Of a stretch of DNA of 64,000 nucleotides, positions 9,663 through 17,131 are shown piece by piece. The notes beneath the pieces are model-generated. The model saw only the letters and a list, made by a program, of their open reading frames with translations, did no database searches and was not told the DNA's origin. The stretch's first letter is position 1. Each line of letters starts with the position of its first letter. The position numbers were made by a program, and so were the translations under genes. The DNA lies in contig JANXBS010000012.1 in assembly GCA_025060615.1 (NCBI GenBank), forward strand, positions 62,001-126,000, read 5' to 3'. The DNA is from Anaerolineae bacterium (GTDB taxonomy: Bacteria > Chloroflexota > Anaerolineae > DUEN01).

Positions 9663-10100
9663 TCATAGAGGTGGAATCTCAATCGTGACCCACGTCTCCC
9701 CCTGTCCGGTCAGGATGATGCGATAATCTCCTGTCTGCGGCAAGGATACCACCCAATGGCGCTCCATCCCTTCTATCCGTGAAAGGCGCATGAAGCGAAA
9801 GGCAGGCCCGAATGCTGCAATGAAAGGCCTTTCTTCACGTCCCACGGCAGTGATAAATATCTGCTGTCCACGCCTCGCCCACAGCACATAACATCGAGGC
9901 TCATACCAAGACAGATGGACAGTGAACTCAGTAGAGCTACTACCTCGTGCAAATCGAATTCGAGGGCATGACGCGTATTCCGCCCATGGTTCCGATCTAC
10001 CAGATGGAATGGGCGTTGATGCTCGGCTGACTGGTCCAGCAGTGGCTGCAGCTATGCCGATCAGCACAAGGCCTACAAGAAAAAGGATTAAACGGCGCAT
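9663..10100 (-). CDS. Small secreted protein, function unknown
   Basis: 145 aa. Starting at 10100 (AGGAGG 6 nt upstream) the protein begins MRRLILFLVGLVLIGIAAATA, a good signal peptide with an Ala-rich cleavage region. The mature part, about 120 residues, reads like a beta-rich domain: FARGSSSTEFTVHL, then repeated aromatic strands and the C-terminal QTGDYRIILTGQGETWVTIEI. This resembles pre-peptidase C-terminal (PPC-like) beta sandwiches that end in a GDYxIxL strand, but I would not assign a function. It starts 17 nt after a Gfo/Idh/MocA gene stop, so it is co-transcribed with a metabolic gene that gives no hint of its role. Confidence 0.75.
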   Translation of the reverse strand: MRRLILFLVGLVLIGIAAATAGPVSRASTPIPSGRSEPWAEYASCPRIRFARGSSSTEFTVHLSWYEPRCYVLWARRGQQIFITAVGREERPFIAAFGPAFRFMRLSRIEGMERHWVVSLPQTGDYRIILTGQGETWVTIEIPPL

Positions 10101-10117
10101 ATCGTCCTCCTTGGGTT

Positions 10118-11200
10118 TCATACCCGCACTTCTGTACCCGCCTCTACTGAGCGGTAGATCCCTGCCAAGATGCGAGTAAGGATGACCCCCTCCTCCGGTG
10201 TGACTACGGGCGGTGTTGGATCGTCCAGATGCAGCACGAAGTCCTCAATCTGTCGCGCCTGTTGACTGACCTCGAACCGCGGCAGCTCTGGCGTGATGTC
10301 CAGCGGGCGATCCCCCCAGTCCTTATAGATGCGCAGAGAGGTCCCCTGTCCCAGCAGCACCGGATAGATCTCTGCGCCTCCCTCCCGCCCGACAAGTTGC
10401 ACCCGCTCCTCTGCGCGGCCGTGATGCGCCCAAGCCACCTCCAGATGCAATACTGCGCCGTTAGCGAACTTCACCAGCGCCACAGCTAGATCGTCCACAT
10501 CGAAGCGGGCCGGGCCAGGCAGGATATCCGCGCCCCAGGCCCCTAGCTTCTTACGCTGCGGTCCGAACACTGAGAAGGTCTGCCCCACCACCGCTATCGG
10601 CTCCGGATGTCCCATGAAATACATCGCCCAGTCCAACACATGCACGCCGATATCATACAGCGCGCCGCCGCCGGCCAGGTCCTTGTTTGTAAAGTGGCTC
10701 CCATAGCCGGGGATACCAGCTCGCCGCATCATTGTCGCCCGCGCATAGTAGATCTCGCCCAGCTCTCCAGCTTGGCACATCGGCTTCAGCACCAGCGTCT
10801 CCGGGCGATAGCGAAAATGTAGCCCAAGTGTGAGCTTTCGGCCAGCTCTCTTGGCCGCATCGGCCATCGCCTGTGCTTCCTCTACTGTGAGCGCCATCGG
10901 CTTCTCACATAGGACATGGCATCCCTTCTCTAAGGCGGCGATGGTCTGCGGCGCGTGAAAGCGGTTGGGCGTGCCGATGCTGACCAAGTCCAGCTCCGTC
11001 TTCTCCAACATCTCATCGAAATCGGCGAAAACGCGCGGGATGCCGAACTCCGAGGCCACCGCCTTTGCCCGCTCCACGTTGATATCGCAGATGGCCTCGA
11101 TGGAGACGTTGGGGAGCCGTTTGTAGGCAGGGATATGCCCCCGCGCAGTCACAAATCCGGCGCCGGCGATGCCGACGCGTATGAGCTTGTGGGAAGTCAT
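10118..11200 (-). CDS. Gfo/Idh/MocA family oxidoreductase
   Basis: 360-aa sugar dehydrogenase type. Rossmann motif GIAGAGFVTARGHIPAY at the N terminus, catalytic EKPMALT (Lys near residue 97), and C-terminal GGALYDIGVHVLDWAMYFMG. ATG at 11200 follows AAGGAG by 4 nt. It is the first gene of a minus-strand run and is divergent from an alpha-L-rhamnosidase, so oxidation of a released deoxy-sugar or uronate is a reasonable guess but no more. Confidence 0.9.
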   Translation of the reverse strand: MTSHKLIRVGIAGAGFVTARGHIPAYKRLPNVSIEAICDINVERAKAVASEFGIPRVFADFDEMLEKTELDLVSIGTPNRFHAPQTIAALEKGCHVLCEKPMALTVEEAQAMADAAKRAGRKLTLGLHFRYRPETLVLKPMCQAGELGEIYYARATMMRRAGIPGYGSHFTNKDLAGGGALYDIGVHVLDWAMYFMGHPEPIAVVGQTFSVFGPQRKKLGAWGADILPGPARFDVDDLAVALVKFANGAVLHLEVAWAHHGRAEERVQLVGREGGAEIYPVLLGQGTSLRIYKDWGDRPLDITPELPRFEVSQQARQIEDFVLHLDDPTPPVVTPEEGVILTRILAGIYRSVEAGTEVRV

Positions 11201-11514
11201 GCTCCTTTCGCCTCACAGGATACGGGGTTTTCCGGTTTAGTCCCACCGGTGTGATCAATAGTGCCATAAACCAGCCTGATTTGTAAAATTGCGAGCAGAT
11301 GCGTCAAAGGCGTTCTATCGCTTATCCGCACTAGCCAATTTATGGCGGGTGGTCTTCTTTTATCTTGCTAGATATGGATAAGGCGGTTTCTGCGCTTCAT
11401 CCTCACCTTCCGGAGTGTGTTATAATCAAGAACCTAGCTCGAGTGCACTTGGTGAAGTGTGTTGGCTGGGCGTTTTTCCATCGCGTTCGTCAAATCTGAC
11501 CCAGGGAGGCCCTC
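11201..11514. other. Divergent intergenic region, 314 bp
   Basis: Separates the minus-strand oxidoreductase from the plus-strand rhamnosidase. The left half (11260-11390) is AT-richer than its surroundings. No open frame, RNA gene or clear operator was seen. The only promoter-like element is the extended -10 listed separately. Confidence 0.6.
11418..11426 (+). promoter_or_regulatory. Extended -10 promoter element for the rhamnosidase gene
   Basis: TGTTATAAT matches TGnTATAAT exactly and lies 88 bp before the ATG. No recognisable -35 hexamer is at the expected distance, so the promoter would depend on the extended -10 or an activator. Confidence 0.45.
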
Positions 11515-14400
11515 ATGGACTGGCAAGCACGTTGGATCTGGATCAACGGCGAATCATCACCTCGCAACTTCCACCTGTGCGCGCGCCGCAGTTTTCATGT
11601 TGCGCCGGACTTAGCACAGGCGCGCCTCGCCATCACTGCTGATAGCCGCTATGTGCTTTACTTGAACGGCGAGCGGCTAGGCCGCGGCCCCGTGCGCTCG
11701 TTCCCCTCCAACCAGCGGTATGACATCTACAACGTGACCGCCCGTCTGCGGCCGGGGCGTAACGTGCTGGCCGTGTTGGTACGCCACTTCGGCGAGTCTA
11801 CGTTTCAATACATCCTCGGCCGCGGTGGATTGCTGGCCCAGCTCGACCTCATTTACTCGAATGGGCGAGAAGAGGCTGTAGTAACCGATACTCATTGGCG
11901 TGTGTGTGAGCACCGTGGCTACGCAAAGGATGCCCCGCGCGTCTCCATACAGCAGGACTTCGAGGAACAGTTCGATGCCATGGCCGAGCCACAAGAGTGG
12001 ATCGCTCTCGACTACGATGATAGCGGTTGGTCGGAGGCGCTAGAGCTTGGTCCAGCCGGGATGGCGCCGTGGACCGGTCTTAGCCCGCGCGAGATCCCGT
12101 TTCTGACCGAGGAGCCGGTTACCCCTATGAACGTGCTTTGGGCGCGTGTGGTTCGCCCGCCTGCACTGACCGCGTCGATAGACTATCGCGTCACACTTAC
12201 CCCTGGCGTCAAAGATGCCAACCTCAACTGGCTAGAGGGACTGCTAGCCACGGTGATCCATAGTGATCGATCGCAGAGGATAACCCTTCGGCGACACTGG
12301 GGGCTGCTCCGCTTAGTTCGCTTGGATGGGCGAGAGATCAACTTACATGAGGGAGATGTAAGCCTTTCGCTGGATGCTGGCGATCACCTATTGCTCATTG
12401 ACGTCACAGGCCGGCAACACCTCAAGCAATGCACGGTGGTGATAGAAGGTGAGGACCCATCGGCACTGTCATTCCGGGCACTTCCCGGCTTGCCCGCCGA
12501 CTTACCCTGGGCTACCGCCGGCCCCTTTGGGGACGATGTGGCTGCCCATCAGGCATTGTGGGCCTGCACTACGCCAGAGGCTCTGCGTCCTTATCTGCAC
12601 TGGTTTCAGCCGGTGCCTAGGCCGTATTTTACTCACCAACCCGTGGCCGCTATCACCTCGCTCCAACATGAAGTGTCAGGGGGAGTACCGCATATCATCC
12701 ACCCGGAGTTGCTGTGTGCTCTCAGCGACGATGTAACCACCATCTTTCCTGCACCGGAGGGAGGTGATACGGAGATACTGATCGATTTCGGTCGCGAGCT
12801 GACTGGTTTTCTGGACTTCGAGTTAGAAGCACCTGCTGGCGCCATCCTAGACTTCAACCTATTCGAGGCTATCGAGGATGGCCGCATCCACTACACGGAA
12901 TCCGGCGATCACGGCCTACATAACGCGCTACGTTATCGCACGCGCCAGGGCTGGCAACGATATACGGCCGTCAGCCGCCGCGGCTTCCGTTATGCCTTGC
13001 TCACAGTACGTAATCCTAGCGGCCCAGTGCACATTCGCCGCTTAACATGCTTGCTTAGCACCTACCCCTTAGCCGCACGTGGTGCCTTCCAATGCTCAGA
13101 CCCTCTGCTTAATCAGATCTGGGAGATGAGCCGCTATACCCTCAGACTCTGCTCCGAGGACACCTTCGTGGACTGCCCTGCCTACGAGCAGAGTTTTTGG
13201 GTGGGCGATGCCCGTAACGAGGCGCTGATCCTCTACACTGGCTACGGTGACCTTCGGCTTGCCCGACATTGCTGGTTATTGGCTGCTGAATCCCTCGCCC
13301 GTTCGCCCCTAGTGGAGTCGCAGGTCCCTAGCGGCTGGCAGAACATCCTCACTGCCTGGTCGCTATTATGGGTATTGGCTTGCGAAGAATTCTATCGCTA
13401 TTCCGGCGATTTGGATTTCGTGCGCCAGATCTACCCGGCCCTACGCCAACAGGCTGAGAACATCCGGGGCTTCCTAAACCAAGACGGGCTATTAGAGATC
13501 CAGGCATGGAACATGCTCGATTGGGCGCCAATGGACACACCCTCAGCCGGCGTAGTAACGCATCAGAACGCCTGGCTGGTGGAGGCGCTGAGACGCACTG
13601 CATATCTGGCGGAGATATTGGGAGAGACAACAGAGGCTAAACGATATAGCATGATGGCCGAATCGCTAAAGGCGGCTATTAACACCTATCTGTGGTCAGA
13701 AGAGCATCAAGCATATATTGACAGTATCCACGCCGACGGCACGCGCAGCCCAGTGGTCTCCCAGCAGACGAACACGGTGGTTTACCTATGCGATGTAGCC
13801 ACCCCAGAACGTCTGCCCTTGATCGAGCGCTATGTCAGAGAGGTGCCCGAAGGATGGGTACGCATCGGCAGCCCGTTTATGATGTTCTTCACGTTCGAGG
13901 CATTGGCTAAAATGGGAGATTTTGAGACGATTTTGGAGATCACGCGCCAGCGCTGGGGGGAAATGCTTGAGAAAGGTGCTACCACATGCTGGGAAACCTT
14001 CCCTGGCTTCGATCCGCATTGGTGGACACGCAGCCATTGTCACGGCTGGTCGGCTGCGCCTACTTTTTTCCTGAGCACATACCAACTAGGCGTGCAACCG
14101 TTGACGCCTGGCTTTGGTCAGGCGTTGATTGCGCCGATGCCGGCGGGATTGAGGTGGGTACACGGTCGAATGCCCACACCTCACGGCGAGATCGCAGTGA
14201 ACTGGCGACAAGAGAATGACCGCTTTGAGATGAACGTAGTCTTACCGATGGGTACAGCTGGCCTCATCCGGCTGCCACCCTTAGTGCCACAAGCCGCAAC
14301 AGTGGAGGTCACTGGAGCCCAACCCGCTGCCTGGTCCACTGCGGGCTGGGAAATCGAAGCCGCAGCCGGAAGCCAAATAGTTGTCGTGGCTCATTGGTAA
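11515..14400 (+). CDS. Alpha-L-rhamnosidase (GH78-type)
   Basis: 961 aa. N-terminal beta domains (ARWIWINGESS, then YVLYLNGERLGRGPVRS) are the accessory jelly-roll domains of bacterial rhamnosidases. The (alpha/alpha)6 catalytic barrel spans about residues 510-850. The segment VDCPAYEQSFWVGDARNE contains the expected general acid region (D565), and TTCWETFPG holds the likely catalytic-base Glu (E827). A C-terminal beta domain follows. There is no signal peptide, so the enzyme is probably cytoplasmic and acts on imported rhamnosides or rhamno-oligosaccharides. GAGG lies just before ATG (GGGAGGCCCTC). It is monocistronic: both neighbours are on the opposite strand. Confidence 0.9.
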   Translation: MDWQARWIWINGESSPRNFHLCARRSFHVAPDLAQARLAITADSRYVLYLNGERLGRGPVRSFPSNQRYDIYNVTARLRPGRNVLAVLVRHFGESTFQYILGRGGLLAQLDLIYSNGREEAVVTDTHWRVCEHRGYAKDAPRVSIQQDFEEQFDAMAEPQEWIALDYDDSGWSEALELGPAGMAPWTGLSPREIPFLTEEPVTPMNVLWARVVRPPALTASIDYRVTLTPGVKDANLNWLEGLLATVIHSDRSQRITLRRHWGLLRLVRLDGREINLHEGDVSLSLDAGDHLLLIDVTGRQHLKQCTVVIEGEDPSALSFRALPGLPADLPWATAGPFGDDVAAHQALWACTTPEALRPYLHWFQPVPRPYFTHQPVAAITSLQHEVSGGVPHIIHPELLCALSDDVTTIFPAPEGGDTEILIDFGRELTGFLDFELEAPAGAILDFNLFEAIEDGRIHYTESGDHGLHNALRYRTRQGWQRYTAVSRRGFRYALLTVRNPSGPVHIRRLTCLLSTYPLAARGAFQCSDPLLNQIWEMSRYTLRLCSEDTFVDCPAYEQSFWVGDARNEALILYTGYGDLRLARHCWLLAAESLARSPLVESQVPSGWQNILTAWSLLWVLACEEFYRYSGDLDFVRQIYPALRQQAENIRGFLNQDGLLEIQAWNMLDWAPMDTPSAGVVTHQNAWLVEALRRTAYLAEILGETTEAKRYSMMAESLKAAINTYLWSEEHQAYIDSIHADGTRSPVVSQQTNTVVYLCDVATPERLPLIERYVREVPEGWVRIGSPFMMFFTFEALAKMGDFETILEITRQRWGEMLEKGATTCWETFPGFDPHWWTRSHCHGWSAAPTFFLSTYQLGVQPLTPGFGQALIAPMPAGLRWVHGRMPTPHGEIAVNWRQENDRFEMNVVLPMGTAGLIRLPPLVPQAATVEVTGAQPAAWSTAGWEIEAAAGSQIVVVAHW

Positions 14401-14547
14401 GCCTGGAAATCCCTATCCCAAGCTTGCCCATGGATGCGAGCCTATGGCATGTGACGCCGGACGTCCTTCGCCCTTGTGATACGGCGAATTTGACAGCTTT
14501 GATTCGATAGGAAAGTCACGATCGGGGCTTAATACAGGTGCACCTGA

Positions 14548-15336
14548 CTACCGCATCTCTTGCCCGCCAGTTACATTGATCGCTTGACCGGTCATGTACG
14601 ACGCCTGATCGGATGCCAGGAAGACAACCACGTTGCATACATCGTCATAGGTGCAGGTGCGCCCTAGCGGCACCTGTTCCTCGTACTTGCGACGTACCTC
14701 CTCAACGGTGATGCCCCACCGCTTGGCATACTGCTCGTACAAACTCTCCTGCCAGAGGGGGGAGTCCAGCAAGTCGCCAGGACAGACTGCGTTCACGCGC
14801 ACCCCATACGGAGCCAGCTCTAGCGCGATGCTCTGCGTCAACCCGATGCCGCCGAACTTGGAAGCTGAATATGCCGAGTTGCGGAAACTCCCTTTCTTCC
14901 CCGACTTGGAGTTGATCTGGATGATGACGCCGCTACGCTGTTCCTTCATGACCCGAGCTGCCGCGCGAGCGCACAGGAAATAGCCAACCAGGTTTACCTC
15001 GATCACTTTGCGCCAGTCCTCGACAGGGATCTCGGTCAGCTCACCGGAGATGACGATGCCGGCATTGGCCACCATGATGTCCAGCCGTCCGAATTCCTCC
15101 ACGGTGCGCCGGACCGCTGCCTCCACCTGTTCCTCAACGGTGACGTCACACGGCAAGGCCAGGGTGCGACGGCCCGTCTCCGCAGCGATGGCCGCCGCCG
15201 CGCGCTCCACGCCAGCTACGTTGAGATCGGTTAGGACGACATGCGCCCCCTCCTGCGCCAGACGGCGGCTGATGGCCTCACCCAGGCCGCGTGCCGCCCC
15301 CGTGACGATGGCGATGCGATCAGGCAACATATTCAT
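14548..15336 (-). CDS. SDR-family dehydrogenase, sorbitol-6-phosphate 2-dehydrogenase-like
   Basis: 262-aa short-chain dehydrogenase. Cofactor motif TGAARGLG (residues 12-19), NAG of the central strand, and YSASKFGG active site (Tyr, Lys) are intact. The C terminus TGQAINVTGGQEM resembles that of sorbitol-6-phosphate dehydrogenases. It probably interconverts a polyol phosphate and a ketose phosphate. The ATG at 15336 overlaps the TGA of the upstream dehydrogenase (ATGA), indicating translational coupling; a GGAGG lies 10 nt upstream inside that gene. A second Met two codons on is possible. Confidence 0.88.
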   Translation of the reverse strand: MNMLPDRIAIVTGAARGLGEAISRRLAQEGAHVVLTDLNVAGVERAAAAIAAETGRRTLALPCDVTVEEQVEAAVRRTVEEFGRLDIMVANAGIVISGELTEIPVEDWRKVIEVNLVGYFLCARAAARVMKEQRSGVIIQINSKSGKKGSFRNSAYSASKFGGIGLTQSIALELAPYGVRVNAVCPGDLLDSPLWQESLYEQYAKRWGITVEEVRRKYEEQVPLGRTCTYDDVCNVVVFLASDQASYMTGQAINVTGGQEMR

Positions 15337-17090
15337 GGCAGCAACACCTCCAGGAACGCCGCCTCCGCCTCGCGAGTCCAAGTGCGCCCATCATCCTCCA
15401 TACGCCGGGCAACCTCTGGCAGCCGCTCTCGTAACTTGGACAGCGGCGTCAGCGGGAAATCTAAGATCTGCGGGTAAATCACGATCTTACCGGGAAATCG
15501 GCCGTCGGCGACCGCCTGTAGTGCCTCTTTAACGGCGCAGAGCCCAGCCACGGCGGCGACTGAGCCATCTGGGCTGAGCTGTCCAGAGGCGGCCTTCTCC
15601 ATCACACGACGCATGTCAGCGATAGTGGAGCCGCTGGAGCCGACATAGCGCACGCCGCGGCGGATCACGGCGTTCAAGTCCAGCCGGGCCAGCGTGCCGC
15701 GCGGCAGTCCAGCAAACAGGTTGACTACCGCTCCATCCGCCAAATGGGGCTCCAACGCTTCTAAGCTTTGCGCATCCCCAGCGCAGAGGATCACATCGTC
15801 GAAGCCATGGCCATTGGTGAGCGCGCGCAGCTCCTCGGCAAAGGCATCCGGGGTGAAATCACTCTGCGAGCGCGTGATCAGTTTCACCCCTTGGCGATGG
15901 GCCAGAGGAGCGAACTTGGCGGATAAATCGTGGATGCGCGGGGAGCGCAGGTTGGTCGCGACGATGACTGCTGGCCGCTCCGGCAGTTGCAAGGCGCGCT
16001 GGACATGCATATGCCCCATGGGGCCGGCCGCGCCAACGAAGAGCGCACAGCCCCCTGGCTTCAGCTCGACACGGATGGGCTGATATGATGCGGCAATATC
16101 CGGGCCGGCCGATCCGACGAAGGTGATGACATCATAATGGAGCCGGCCAATATCCACTGCCACTGGCCGTTCGAGCGGTTGAGGCGAGACGAGGTTGAAG
16201 ATGCCATTGCGAGCCAGAAGTGAGCTAGCCGCCTCGATTTTCTCCGCCGCAATGGGGCCAAGGGCGACGATATCGTCAAAGCCGGTCTTGTTGGCATAGG
16301 CGCGGGCTTGGGCGAATTGCTCTGGCGTCAACCCGTCGAGCCTGATCACTTCGACGCCCAAAGCCGCTGCACGGGCCATCAGCTCATGATGCAGCGCGGC
16401 CGGCACATCGGTCAGCACGATACGGGCGGGATGCGCACCGACGTCTAAGCCGCGGCTGAGGGTGTAAACCGGGCCATCGGTAGCGCCGCCTAGAAACCAA
16501 GCCACGCCGCCCGGCTTCAATCCGGCGCGGTACTGGATCACATAGGCAGCCTCCACACAGGCCCATGGCTCGGTCAAGGCCGCCTCACTGTAGCCCAGCC
16601 CCTCCGGGATCGGAAGCAAGTAGCATCCTTCATCTCCATGCAGGATCTCGTCGCCGATAATAGCGTACTGGGAATAGCCACCCTGTAGCCGATAGCCATA
16701 CGCCATGGTCTGGCCTTTCACGTAGATGTCAGCCTGGATGGCGAACCGGTCGCCCACGTGGAACTGATCGCGCAGGTTTTCACCCACATCCACCACGGTG
16801 ACTGAGACCTCATGGCCCATAACGACAGGATTGGTCTCCAGATCGCGTCCGATCAACCTAGGGTGGTGGCCACCTTGACGGATGATTTTGATATCGGAGA
16901 AGCAGATGCCCACGGCATCATGTCGTACCAATAACTGATCTGGGCCGGGCCGAGCGACCGGCACCTGGATGGGCCGATCGTTGACGCCTAGCCGTTCAAA
17001 CCCGGCGCCATACAGCGGCCATAACCACTGCCGATCGGGGATGGGGGTTCGGCCCGATCGGTACTTAGCCCATTTGCCTTGATCGCTCAT
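15333..17090 (-). CDS. Zinc-type alcohol dehydrogenase-like protein with two Rossmann domains
   Basis: 585 aa, against about 350-410 for usual medium-chain dehydrogenases. Residues 1-185 form the GroES-like catalytic domain with C63 (GICFSD), H93-E94 (GHE) and E174 as likely zinc ligands. Two Rossmann-like blocks follow. The first begins LKPGGVAWFLGGATDGPVYT (about 191) and has a degenerate glycine motif; the second begins LKPGGCALFVGAAGPMGHMH (about 343) and has an intact GxxGPMG. The second resembles L-sorbose-1-phosphate reductases, which fits the coupled sorbitol-6-phosphate-dehydrogenase-like SDR. Start at 17090 follows a GGGGGT ribosome site. The likely role is NAD(P)H-dependent conversion of a sugar or polyol phosphate; the job of the first, degenerate domain is unknown. 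Confidence 0.85.
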   Translation of the reverse strand: MSDQGKWAKYRSGRTPIPDRQWLWPLYGAGFERLGVNDRPIQVPVARPGPDQLLVRHDAVGICFSDIKIIRQGGHHPRLIGRDLETNPVVMGHEVSVTVVDVGENLRDQFHVGDRFAIQADIYVKGQTMAYGYRLQGGYSQYAIIGDEILHGDEGCYLLPIPEGLGYSEAALTEPWACVEAAYVIQYRAGLKPGGVAWFLGGATDGPVYTLSRGLDVGAHPARIVLTDVPAALHHELMARAAALGVEVIRLDGLTPEQFAQARAYANKTGFDDIVALGPIAAEKIEAASSLLARNGIFNLVSPQPLERPVAVDIGRLHYDVITFVGSAGPDIAASYQPIRVELKPGGCALFVGAAGPMGHMHVQRALQLPERPAVIVATNLRSPRIHDLSAKFAPLAHRQGVKLITRSQSDFTPDAFAEELRALTNGHGFDDVILCAGDAQSLEALEPHLADGAVVNLFAGLPRGTLARLDLNAVIRRGVRYVGSSGSTIADMRRVMEKAASGQLSPDGSVAAVAGLCAVKEALQAVADGRFPGKIVIYPQILDFPLTPLSKLRERLPEVARRMEDDGRTWTREAEAAFLEVLLP

Positions 17091-17131
17091 GTCTGTACCC
17101 CCTGTGATTTCTCCCGATTTTAACTTTTAAC

